64,000 bases of DNA from Kaistia adipata DSM 17808 (GTDB taxonomy: Bacteria > Pseudomonadota > Alphaproteobacteria > Rhizobiales > Kaistiaceae). Below are positions 36,443-43,720 of the stretch, in pieces. A program made the translations under genes and the position numbers. The DNA lies in the NCBI RefSeq assembly GCF_000423225.1, contig NZ_AUHO01000007.1, positions 496,001 to 560,000 of the forward strand. The letters are read 5' to 3'. The notes under the pieces are model-generated. The model made no database searches. It was not told the origin of the DNA and was given only the letters and a program-made list of their open reading frames with translations. Each line of letters starts with the position of its first letter. The stretch's first letter is position 1.

Positions 36443-38245
36443 ATGACCAGGCTCACCCGCTTCTCCGTCGCGCCGCTCGCGACCATGACCCGCCGCCTCG
36501 CCGACGTCGCCTCCGGCCGCGCCGCGCCCGATCTCGTGATCAAGGGGGCGCGCGTCCTCTCGACCTATTCGGAGCGCATCCTGCCCGAGCGCGAGATCTG
36601 GATTGCGGGCGGCCGCATCGCGGCGGTAAAGCCCTCCGGCACGCACAGGGGCGGCGCCAGGGCGATCTACGACGCCAAAGGCGGGATTATCGCGCCGGGC
36701 CTCGTCGATCCGCACATCCACATCGAATCCTCGATGGTGACCGCCTGCGCCTATGCCGAGGCCGCGCTGCTGAACGGCACGACGACGATCTTCTGCGACA
36801 GCCACGAGATCGGCAACGTCATGGACGTCGCCGGCGTCGAGGCGATGCTGGAGGATGCGCGCGTCGCGCCGCTCTCGATCTTCCTCACCGTGCCGTCCAC
36901 CGTGCCGGCCACCTCGCCGGAGCTCGAGACGGCCGGCGGCGACCTGACGCCGGACAAGATCGCGGCTTTGTTCGACAATTGGCCGGAGGCGGTGGCGCTC
37001 GGCGAGAAGATGGATTTCGTCCCCGTCGCCATGGGCGACGAGCGCAGCCACGCGATCCTCGCGGCGGCGCTGTCGCGTGGGCGGCCGGTCTCTGGCCATG
37101 TCTATGGTCGCGAGTTCGTCGCGGCCTATGCGGCGTCCGGCGTCACCGACACGCATGAGGCGATCGACCGCGACATCGCCGACGACATGCTGGAAGCCGG
37201 CATCTGGCTGTTCCTGCGTGGCGGCCCGCCGACGACGCCGTGGCATTCGCTTCCGCAAGCGATCAAGACGATCACCGAGCTCGGTTCGTCGCACAAGCGC
37301 GTCGCGGTCTGCACGGACGATCGCGATGCCGACGACCTCCTGCATTTCGGCCTCGACTGGGTGGTGCGCGAGGCGGTCAAGGCCGGCATGTCGCCGGAGC
37401 AGGCCTGGTCGATGGGCTCGCTGCATGGCGCCACCCGCTTCGGCCAGGAGAACGAGATCGGCGGCCTCGGCGGCGGCCGTCGCGCCGACCTCGTGCTGAT
37501 GGGCGATGACCTCGACCCGCAATCGACGTGGTATGGCGGCGAGCTGGTCGTCGACGGGGCCAGGATCACGCCGCTCCTCGATGCCGCGCTCTCCGATCGC
37601 TACCAGTATCCGAAGGCGGCCTATCAGACGGTCAAGCTGCCCAAGGGCCTGAAGCTGACGCCGGAGCTTCCCTCCGGCCCCGGCACGCTGCACGCGATCC
37701 GCACCGAGCTTCCCGGCATCACGCTCGGCCACGAGCGGATCGAGATCGAGGCGGCGAACGACTGGCAGACCCTGTTCGAGCGCCATGGCCTCTGCTTCGT
37801 CACCGTCGTCGAGCGGCACGGCAAGTCTTCGGGCAACGTCGCGCATGGCGTGCTGTCGAACTTCACGCTGAAATACGGCGCGGTCGCCTCGTCGGTCGGC
37901 CATGACAGCCACAACATCATTGTCGCCGGCACTAACGAGCCGGACATGCAGCTGGCGCTGGAGACGGTCGCCGCGACCCAGGGCGGCGTCTGCGTTGTCG
38001 CCGACGGCAAGGTGCTGGCGAAGATCGACCTGCCGATCGCCGGCCTCCTCTCCGACAAGCGCGTCACCGAGGTGGCCGAGGAGACGAAGGCCTTGAAGGT
38101 CGAGTGGGAGAAGGCCGGCTGCTCGATTCCCTATATGGGCTTCAACCTGATCCCGCTCTCGGTCATCCCGGAAATCCGCATCACCGACAAGGGCTTGGTG
38201 CTGGTGCCGGAAATGGCGATCCAGACCCTGTTCGAGCCGGCCTGA
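36443..38245 (+). CDS. ade: Adenine deaminase
   Basis: A 600-residue amidohydrolase. The metal site starts [13 protein letters not shown]; the pattern [14 protein letters not shown] and the C-terminal-domain motif [14 protein letters not shown] are typical of AdeC-type adenine deaminase. It converts adenine to hypoxanthine. Next to methylthioribose salvage this is logical, because methylthioadenosine cleavage gives methylthioribose plus adenine. The ATG at 36443 is used; [12 protein letters not shown] at 36485 is an alternative start. The 350 nt upstream hold no gene that I can support. Confidence 0.9.
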   Translation: MTRLTRFSVAPLATMTRRLADVASGRAAPDLVIKGARVLSTYSERILPEREIWIAGGRIAAVKPSGTHRGGARAIYDAKGGIIAPGLVDPHIHIESSMVTACAYAEAALLNGTTTIFCDSHEIGNVMDVAGVEAMLEDARVAPLSIFLTVPSTVPATSPELETAGGDLTPDKIAALFDNWPEAVALGEKMDFVPVAMGDERSHAILAAALSRGRPVSGHVYGREFVAAYAASGVTDTHEAIDRDIADDMLEAGIWLFLRGGPPTTPWHSLPQAIKTITELGSSHKRVAVCTDDRDADDLLHFGLDWVVREAVKAGMSPEQAWSMGSLHGATRFGQENEIGGLGGGRRADLVLMGDDLDPQSTWYGGELVVDGARITPLLDAALSDRYQYPKAAYQTVKLPKGLKLTPELPSGPGTLHAIRTELPGITLGHERIEIEAANDWQTLFERHGLCFVTVVERHGKSSGNVAHGVLSNFTLKYGAVASSVGHDSHNIIVAGTNEPDMQLALETVAATQGGVCVVADGKVLAKIDLPIAGLLSDKRVTEVAEETKALKVEWEKAGCSIPYMGFNLIPLSVIPEIRITDKGLVLVPEMAIQTLFEPA

Positions 38246-38254
38246 GCCGCGAAA

Positions 38255-38289
38255 CGACAAACGCCCCGGCCATGGCCGGGGCGTTCGTT
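38255..38289. terminator. Bidirectional hairpin between the adenine deaminase and the peptide genes
   Basis: The perfect palindrome CCCCGGCCATGGCCGGGG, extended by ACG/CGT, forms a stem of more than 10 bp. It has TTCGTT on the plus side and TTTGTCGTTT on the minus side. It can end both the deaminase transcript and the leftward peptide transcript. Confidence 0.7.
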
Positions 38290-38327
38290 AAGCGCTTGGA
38301 CCGTCCGCAGGCGGCACGGCTAGCTCG

Positions 38328-38426
38328 CTACCCCTTCGGGCAGGGATCCGACGTCGGACAGATTGCGGCGATACGGCCGAGCGGCTCGCGCTTCGCCAGC
38401 GCCGGTTTTTCATAGATGCGCTTCAT
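38328..38426 (-). CDS. Small RiPP-precursor-like peptide 1 (32 aa, Cys pair)
   Basis: A 32-residue gene too short for normal gene callers. The leader MKRIYEKPALAKREPLGRIA ends at AA (residue 21), and the variable C-terminus is ICPTSDPCPKG with a C-x5-C pair. Y5-E-K-P-A-L10 fits the Y-x-x-P-x-L leader motif used by lasso-peptide recognition elements. GGAGGGA lies 6 nt before the ATG. It follows peptide 2 by 30 nt in the same direction. Modification enzymes are not nearby, so its nature is inferred from the leader-core pattern across five paralogues. Confidence 0.7.
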   Translation of the reverse strand: MKRIYEKPALAKREPLGRIAAICPTSDPCPKG

Positions 38427-38456
38427 GCAGGTCCCTCCGTCTCGCGGTTACGGCGG

Positions 38457-38552
38457 CTAGCTCTCGCAGGATTCCGAAATTGGGCAGAGGGCCGCGATGC
38501 GGCCGAGCGGTTCGCGCTTCGCCAGTGTCGGCTTCTCATAGTCACGCTTCAT
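38457..38552 (-). CDS. Small RiPP-precursor-like peptide 2 (31 aa, Cys pair)
   Basis: A 31-residue peptide with the leader MKRDYEKPTLAKREPLGRIA plus A, and the C-terminus LCPISESCES with C-x5-C. Its leader differs from peptide 1 at only two residues but at seven further codons synonymously, which points to selection on the protein. GACGGGGAAA lies upstream of the ATG. A small palindrome (TCCCGATTTTCGGGA, 38593-38607), ~41 nt upstream, may belong to its promoter or operator. Confidence 0.7.
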   Translation of the reverse strand: MKRDYEKPTLAKREPLGRIAALCPISESCES

Positions 38553-38592
38553 GCAATTTCCCCGTCTCACAGAAGCCCCCGCGCCAAAATTG

Positions 38593-38607
38593 TCCCGATT
38601 TTCGGGA
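38593..38607. promoter_or_regulatory. Small palindrome upstream of peptides 2 and 1
   Basis: TCCCGATTTTCGGGA has 6-bp arms with a TTT centre. It lies 41-55 nt upstream of the peptide 2 start and downstream of the terminator at 38725-38760, where a promoter for peptides 2-1 is needed. No convincing -35/-10 pair is seen. Confidence 0.3.
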
Positions 38608-38724
38608 TATGACGCAAGGGAGTGCCGGCTGGATGGCGTGCCGCAACGTCATTTGTCCGCCGGCGCTGCAATTCCGCAACAAGGGCCGTGTCGTTCCGTA
38701 CGAGGTGGCCGCAGGAATACGGAC

Positions 38725-38760
38725 AAAAGAAAACCGCCTCCCGCATGTGCAGGAGGCGGC
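38725..38760 (-). terminator. Rho-independent terminator after peptide 3
   Basis: On the minus strand, an 8-bp GC-rich stem (GGAGGCGG at 38752-38759 pairing with CCGCCTCC at 38734-38741) is followed by TTTTCTTTT. It lies ~60 nt after the peptide 3 stop and divides the array into a right part (peptides 5, 4, 3) and a left part (2, 1). Confidence 0.85.
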
Positions 38761-38819
38761 TTCGGGATCACTGGACCACGCGGGCGCTGCCCGGCGCGAA
38801 CGTCGCAGGCGGCCAGCGC

Positions 38820-38915
38820 TTACTTGCCGCCTGGCTGGCTGGTCGGCACCGCGGCGATGCGGTCGAGCTTCTCGCGCTTGGCGAGGGCGGGTGTCTCGTA
38901 GGTCTTCTTGGTCAT
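38820..38915 (-). CDS. Small RiPP-precursor-like peptide 3 (31 aa)
   Basis: A 31-residue peptide: leader MTKKTYETPALAKREKLDRI followed by AA, and C-terminus VPTSQPGGK without Cys. Y6-E-T-P-A-L11 again fits Y-x-x-P-x-L. It is nearly identical to peptide 4 up to 'VPTS' and then diverges. The ribosome-binding site is weak (no G-run just before the ATG). It is followed by a clear terminator, so it is the last gene of the right sub-array. Confidence 0.7.
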   Translation of the reverse strand: MTKKTYETPALAKREKLDRIAAVPTSQPGGK

Positions 38916-38983
38916 TTCAGTACGCTGGTCGGTCGCCTTCGCGCAGCTTCCTGCGTCGAAGGCGACAATCTCGCGATCGCGTC

Positions 38984-39073
38984 TTAGCCAAAGTTCGACG
39001 TGGGCACCGCGGCGATGCGATCGAGCTTCTCGCGCTTGGCGAGCACAGGTGTCTCATAGGTCTTCTTGGTCAT
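38984..39073 (-). CDS. Small RiPP-precursor-like peptide 4 (29 aa)
   Basis: A 29-residue peptide with the leader MTKKTYETPVLAKREKLDRI plus AA and the short C-terminus VPTSNFG. Upstream is TTGGGGGACATTT, the same leader-RNA sequence type (TTGGGGGATATC) as before peptide 5. This shows that the duplication covered the translation start as well as the gene. It lies 68 nt upstream of peptide 3. Confidence 0.72.
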   Translation of the reverse strand: MTKKTYETPVLAKREKLDRIAAVPTSNFG

Positions 39074-39177
39074 AAATGTCCCCCAACCCACGGAGCCGCC
39101 GCTTCAGTGCGGCCGGATGTGGTTCTCATTGCGATAGGATTTAGTGTTTGGCGAAGGTTGCTAGGCAAGCCGCCAAG

Positions 39178-39279
39178 CTAGCCCGGAGGCGGGCAGTTCG
39201 ATCCCGCACAATCCGCGGCGATGCGGTCGAGCTTCTCGCGCTTGGCGAGGACGGGCGCCTCGTAGGTCTTCTTGGTCAT
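39178..39279 (-). CDS. Small RiPP-precursor-like peptide 5 (33 aa, Cys pair)
   Basis: A 33-residue peptide and the first gene of the array. The leader is MTKKTYEAPVLAKREKLDRI plus AA. The C-terminus DCAGSNCPPPG has a C-x4-C pair and a Pro run. GGGGGA lies 5 nt before the ATG. It lies 160 nt downstream of the FGGY-kinase stop; that gap contains a 10-bp hairpin (39339-39367). Confidence 0.72.
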   Translation of the reverse strand: MTKKTYEAPVLAKREKLDRIAADCAGSNCPPPG

Positions 39280-39338
39280 GATATCCCCCAACGGATTGAC
39301 GTAGCGTTCCCTCGTTCCCAGCTTCGCGGACGGGATGC

Positions 39339-39367
39339 AACTGCTTCCTGATTATTTGGAAGCAGTT
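39339..39367. promoter_or_regulatory. 10-bp perfect inverted repeat upstream of the peptide array
   Basis: AACTGCTTCC and GGAAGCAGTT are perfect arms around a 9-nt AT-rich loop (TGATTATTT). It lies 60-88 nt upstream of peptide 5. It lacks a T-run on the minus strand, so an operator or a leader-RNA hairpin is more likely than a terminator for the kinase gene. Confidence 0.5.
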
Positions 39368-39439
39368 CTGAAAAACCGTTGCGGGGATGCCGCACCCTCG
39401 CGGAACCGGCCGGGCCGCCGATTCCGCAGAGGGAGGGCG

Positions 39440-41074
39440 TCAGAGCACGGCGGCGAGTCGCTCCCGCGCCGCCCGGTCCTGGGCCTGGAGGGCCAGGAAC
39501 AGCTCGTATTTGACGTCGTGGATCGCCGCCGTCCTGCCGCCGGCCGGCTTCTGCTCGGCGCTCAGGCGCGACATCCGGTCGATCGCCGCTCCGGCGTCCG
39601 GATAGGCGCCGGCGGCGAGCGCGCCGAGAATGGCGGCGCCGAGCAGCACGGGCTCGCCGGTTTCGGGGATCGCGATGGTCAGTCCCGTGGCGTCGGCCAT
39701 GATCTGGCGGACCAGCGGGCTCTGCCCGGCGCCGCCCGAAACGACGATGGTGTCGAGCTCGGCGCCCTGTTCGGCCAGCGCCGCGACGATCTGGCGGGCG
39801 CCGTAGCCGAGGCCGCAGAGCCCGGCGAGATAGAGCCGGGCCAGGCTGTCGATGTCCTCGTCCATGTCGAGCCCGGCGATCACCGCGCGCGCGTCCGGAT
39901 CGGCGTTGGGCGAGCGGTTGCCGAGGAATTCGGGCACGACCTGGATGGAAGCGGCGAGGCGGGCGAGCGCCTCCGGCGTGGCGGCGAGCGCGCCGACGCG
40001 CGCTTCCAGATAGGCGAGCAGCGACTTGCCCTCGGCCTTGGCTTTCGCCGTCGCCTCGGCATGGGCCGGGTGCAGCCTGACCAGATGGTCGATGGCGGCG
40101 CCGGCCGCCGACTGGCCGCCCTCGTTCAGCCAGAGGCCGGGCAGCATGGCAGAGAAATAGGGGCCCCAGACGCCGGGCACGAAGCGCGGCTCCACCGTCG
40201 TCGTCATGGCGCAGGCCGAGGTGCCGAAGATATAGGCCATCTGCCGCTTGGCGTCGGTCGTCCGGTTCGCCGTGTCGCGGGCGCCGATCGAGCCGACGCC
40301 GCCGGCATGCGCATCGATCAGCGCCGCGCCGACCGGGATGCCCGGCTTCAGGCCGAGTTCGTCGGCCGCCGCCTGCGTCAGCCCGCGGCCCAGCGGTGTG
40401 CCGGGATCGACGACATTGGTGCCGATGCGGGCGAAGCCCTCGTCGGCGAGGGCGCCGAGGCCGATCTGGCGGAAATAGCCCTCGTCCCAGCGCTTTTCAT
40501 GCGCGAGATAGGTCCATTTGCAGGTGACGGTGCAGACCGAGCGGTCGAGGCTGCCGGTGGCGCGGTAGGTGAGCCAGTCGGAAAGATCGAAGAAGTGCTT
40601 CGCCGCGGCGAAGCTTTCGGGCAGGTTTTCCGAAAGCCAGAGCAGCTTCGGCGTTTCCATCTCGGGCGAGATGACGCCGCCGACATAGGCAAGCACCGGG
40701 TGTTTCGTCGCGTTGATCCGCCGCGTCTGCTCGGTGGCGCGATGGTCCATCCAGACGATGATGTTGCGGTTCGCGTCGCCGGAGCGGCTGACCGTGACGG
40801 GCTTGTCGTCGGCGTCGATCAGCACCAGCGAGCAGGTGGCGTCGAAGCCGATGCCGGCGACATCCGCCGGTGCGACCCTGGCGGTCGCCATCGCTTCCCG
40901 GACGGAGGCGGCAATCGCCTGCCAGATGTTCTCCGACGATTGTTCCACGACGTCGCCCGGCTCGTGCCAGAGCGTGATCTCGCGCTTGGCGGCCGCCTTC
41001 AGCACGCCGTCCGCGTCGAAGATGCCGGCGCGGGCGCTGCCCGTGCCGACATCGATGCCGATGTAGAAGCTCAT
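39440..41074 (-). CDS. FGGY-family carbohydrate kinase (pentulose/polyol kinase type)
   Basis: A 544-residue two-domain kinase. The N-terminal phosphate site is YIGIDVGTGSARAGIFD, and the FDATCSLVLID and 'IIVWMDHRA' blocks are typical of the FGGY pentulose-kinase group (ribulokinase-like). The C-terminal domain has 'TIVVSGGAGQSPLVRQIMAD' and PVLLGAAILGALAAG. The length fits this group. The next gene upstream encodes a polyol-type Zn dehydrogenase 21 nt away, so the kinase probably phosphorylates its ketose product. The substrate is unproven. Confidence 0.87.
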   Translation of the reverse strand: MSFYIGIDVGTGSARAGIFDADGVLKAAAKREITLWHEPGDVVEQSSENIWQAIAASVREAMATARVAPADVAGIGFDATCSLVLIDADDKPVTVSRSGDANRNIIVWMDHRATEQTRRINATKHPVLAYVGGVISPEMETPKLLWLSENLPESFAAAKHFFDLSDWLTYRATGSLDRSVCTVTCKWTYLAHEKRWDEGYFRQIGLGALADEGFARIGTNVVDPGTPLGRGLTQAAADELGLKPGIPVGAALIDAHAGGVGSIGARDTANRTTDAKRQMAYIFGTSACAMTTTVEPRFVPGVWGPYFSAMLPGLWLNEGGQSAAGAAIDHLVRLHPAHAEATAKAKAEGKSLLAYLEARVGALAATPEALARLAASIQVVPEFLGNRSPNADPDARAVIAGLDMDEDIDSLARLYLAGLCGLGYGARQIVAALAEQGAELDTIVVSGGAGQSPLVRQIMADATGLTIAIPETGEPVLLGAAILGALAAGAYPDAGAAIDRMSRLSAEQKPAGGRTAAIHDVKYELFLALQAQDRAARERLAAVL

Positions 41075-41095
41075 ATGGACTGTCCCGCTCCCGTC

Positions 41096-42193
41096 TCAGC
41101 CGGCGGCATCGGCGCCGTAGCCCGGCCGCAGCAGCACCTTGATCGAGTCGAGTCCATAGGCCTTGTCGATGGCCGTGGTCCAGTCCTTGAGGCCGTAGTG
41201 ATGCGTGACGATGCCCTTCGAGGTGACGAGGCCGCGCTGCAGCAGGTCGATGGCGATCGGGTAGCAATAGGGGCCGAGATGGGCGCCGCGGATGTCGAGT
41301 TCCTTGCGGTCGCCGATGATCGACCAGTCGGCCGTCGTCTCGGCGCCGAAGACGGAGAACTCGACGAAGCGGCCGAGCTTGCGCACCATTTCCAGGCCCT
41401 GCGTCACGCCGGCCGGCACGCCGGTCGTCTCGATATAGACGTCGCAGCCATAGCCGTCGGTGAGGCCGCGCACGACCTCGATCGGGTCCTCCTCGCGCGG
41501 GTTGATCACCACGTCGGCGCCGAAGGATTTGGCCAGCGCCAGCCGTTCCGGAACGAGGTCGACGACGACCAGCTTCTTCGGCGTCTTCAGATGCGCGACC
41601 TGGGTCATGAACAGGCCGAGCGGGCCGGCGCCGGCGATCACCACCACGTCGTCGAGCTGGATGTCGCCGCGGTTGACGGTGTGGATCGCGCAGGAGAGCG
41701 GCTCGATGATCGCCGCGTCCTCGAGCGAGATTTCCTCCGGGATCTTGTGCAGGCGCGCCGTCTCGGGAATGCGCATGTATTCGGCCATGCCGCCATCGGC
41801 GACCTGACGCTGGAAGCCGAAGATGTTGTGCACCTCGCACATCCAGTACTGGCCGGAACGGCAGTAGCGGCACTTGTCGCAGGGCACGATCTGCTCGGCG
41901 ATGACGCGGTCGCCGACCTCGACGCCGAAATGCTCCGCCGCCTCCTCGCCGATCTCCTCGACGCGGCCGAAGAATTCATGCCCCGGGATCACCGGCGGCT
42001 TCACATAGGGGTTCTGGCCACCCCAGAACATGGCGGCGCCCGACCAGCACTTGCAGTCGCTGGCGCAGATGCCGCAGGCGTCGATCTTCAGCACCAGCTC
42101 GCGCCGGCGCGGTTCCGGCTTGCCGACCGCCTCGACGCGATAGTCCTTCGGGCCGTGGCAGACGATCGCCGTCATGGAGCGAGATTGGTACAT
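41096..42193 (-). CDS. Zinc-dependent polyol dehydrogenase (erythritol/L-threitol dehydrogenase-like)
   Basis: A 365-residue medium-chain dehydrogenase. Catalytic zinc ligands lie in ACGICASD and GHEFFGRV, the structural zinc site is CDKCRYCRSGQYWMC, and the Rossmann motif is VIAGAGPLGLFMTQ. The overall look recalls the enzymes labelled erythritol/L-threitol dehydrogenase; this is remembered, not searched. The ATG at 42193 follows GGGAGG by 5 nt. It is probably co-transcribed with the FGGY kinase, giving polyol to ketose to ketose phosphate. Confidence 0.83.
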   Translation of the reverse strand: MYQSRSMTAIVCHGPKDYRVEAVGKPEPRRRELVLKIDACGICASDCKCWSGAAMFWGGQNPYVKPPVIPGHEFFGRVEEIGEEAAEHFGVEVGDRVIAEQIVPCDKCRYCRSGQYWMCEVHNIFGFQRQVADGGMAEYMRIPETARLHKIPEEISLEDAAIIEPLSCAIHTVNRGDIQLDDVVVIAGAGPLGLFMTQVAHLKTPKKLVVVDLVPERLALAKSFGADVVINPREEDPIEVVRGLTDGYGCDVYIETTGVPAGVTQGLEMVRKLGRFVEFSVFGAETTADWSIIGDRKELDIRGAHLGPYCYPIAIDLLQRGLVTSKGIVTHHYGLKDWTTAIDKAYGLDSIKVLLRPGYGADAAG

Positions 42194-42380
42194 GGTGGCC
42201 TCCCAGGGCATTCCGGGGCGCTGGCGGCGCCGTATCGGTGGATCTGGCCGGCGAGGATAGGATCTGCCCGGCCGCCGCGCCAATGCTGAAACGCACCCGG
42301 ACTGATACGGTTTTGACAGACGGGTGATAGAGCGAGGGCACCAGCGGGGAAGGACGCTGCCTCGAATTGGCGGAGCGCCC

Positions 42381-43400
42381 TCACACTTCCGGGATGTTTT
42401 CCTTGAAGATCGCCTGAAGCCGGGTCGCCGGGCCGGTCGGGTTCTCCTCGCCGCGCGCCGCGCGGGCGAGCCTATCGACCGCCTCGCGCGCCTCGACGCG
42501 CGGGTTCTGGTCGATCGCCGCGTCCATCACGCCGGAGATCAGGAAGCGGCGCGTGTGCTCGGTCAGCTCGTGGCCGATGAAGACGACGGATTTCTCCCGG
42601 CCCGCTTCCAGCAGCGCCCGCGAGATGCCGCGGTTTCCGGCGCCGATATTGTAGATGCCGGCGAGGTCGGGGTGGCGGGCGAGCAGGGCCACTGCCTCCT
42701 GGTAGGCGCGCTCGGTGTCGTCGCGGATCTCGCGCAATTCGACGATCGAGAGGCCGGGATAGTCCTCGCGCAGCATGTGGCGGAAGCCCATCTCGCGCTC
42801 CTCGTGGCCGCGATAGGAGAGCGAGCCGGCGAAGAGCGCCACCTTGCCGGTCTCCGCCTTCAGGAAGCGGCCGAGCAGGTAGCCGGCGAGGCGGCCGGCG
42901 GCGCGGTTGTCGATGCCGACATAGCCGACGCGCGGCACGTGGCTGATGTCCGAGACCAGCGTCATCACCGGCACGTCGGCGGCGGCAAGCGCGCGGATCG
43001 CCTCGCGCACCACCGGGTGGTCGAGGCCGATCAGCGCTACGCCCTGGCTCTCTCCACGCAAGGCCTCGAGCTTCTCCGCGAGCAGAACCGGCTCGAAGCC
43101 CTCGATCGAGTGGATGCGCAGATTGACGTCCGGCCGCGCCGCGGCGGTGTCCGCGAATCGGGCGGCGAGGTTGTTGATGAAGGTGTTGGTGCCGCCGGGC
43201 AGCACGATGTCGAGGTCGACGACATCGAGTGGCGGGTACGTCGCCTGCGCCGTCTCGGGCATATAGCCGAGGCTGGCGGCGGCGGCGAGCACCTGGACGC
43301 GGGTCCGCTCGCGGACGCCCTCGCGATTGTTGAGCACGCGGTCGACCGTCGCGGTCGAGACCCCTGCCTCCCTGGCGATATCAACAAGTGTCGTCCGCAT
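42381..43400 (-). CDS. LacI-family transcriptional regulator
   Basis: A 339-residue LacI regulator. HTH: TLVDIAREAGVSTATVDRVL (residues ~4-23), then NNREGVRERTRVQVLAAA. The periplasmic-binding-like core contains VALIGLDHPVVREAIRAL and 'NIGAGNRGISRALLEAG', in the subgroup that senses sugars such as xylose or inositol derivatives. The ATG at 43400 gives a standard LacI start. It is divergent from the Gfo/Idh operon and 188 nt upstream of the dehydrogenase-kinase pair, so it may control both. Confidence 0.87.
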   Translation of the reverse strand: MRTTLVDIAREAGVSTATVDRVLNNREGVRERTRVQVLAAAASLGYMPETAQATYPPLDVVDLDIVLPGGTNTFINNLAARFADTAAARPDVNLRIHSIEGFEPVLLAEKLEALRGESQGVALIGLDHPVVREAIRALAAADVPVMTLVSDISHVPRVGYVGIDNRAAGRLAGYLLGRFLKAETGKVALFAGSLSYRGHEEREMGFRHMLREDYPGLSIVELREIRDDTERAYQEAVALLARHPDLAGIYNIGAGNRGISRALLEAGREKSVVFIGHELTEHTRRFLISGVMDAAIDQNPRVEAREAVDRLARAARGEENPTGPATRLQAIFKENIPEV

Positions 43401-43532
43401 TCCATGGGTCCGAGTCGTTCGGGGTCGAAGTGGCCGCACGCTATGCCGATCGGGCCGCCGGCCGGAAGGGGCGATGCGTCGCGGTGCACAGTGATGATGT
43501 AAAATGATGGATTTGAAGTCAAGTTCATCAGT

Positions 43533-43562
43533 TGACATCCAAACAAATCAATAACAATCATC
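43533..43562 (+). promoter_or_regulatory. Possible promoter of the Gfo/Idh catabolic operon
   Basis: A perfect -35, TTGACA (43533-43538), is followed after 18 nt by AATCAT (43557-43562). It lies in the AT-rich centre of the 320-nt divergent gap, and the overlapping GTCAAGTTCATCAGTTGAC has 5-bp inverted arms that could be part of a LacI site. The -10 is weak. Confidence 0.35.
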
Positions 43563-43720
43563 TGGCCGTGGCGCCCGGCGAGGCGTCGAGCGCGTGTCGT
43601 CGCGGCTGCGGTTCTTCCGGGAGGAGGGGGCCGGTTGTCGCTGGCGACGGTCTGCCGGCTTCCGTTTGGCTAACGGGAGGTTAACGGCCGGCGCGCGCGA
43701 ACAAGAACGAGGGAGGAACC

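Noticed and set aside
38363-39181. Plus-strand open frame of 272 codons covering the peptide array
   Set aside because: Its sequence repeats the antisense of the conserved leader several times ('RFRQASRAWR'-like stretches) and has no family features. The minus-strand mini-genes have ribosome-binding sites, silent substitutions and terminators.
38328-39279. CRISPR-like interpretation of the repeated short units
   Set aside because: The repeated blocks differ by codon-pattern substitutions, have unequal spacing and encode conserved peptides. No cas genes are present.
39335-42289. Plus-strand open frame of 984 codons
   Set aside because: It lies opposite the FGGY kinase and the Zn dehydrogenase, both of which carry full family motifs. 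The long frame is a GC-bias artefact.
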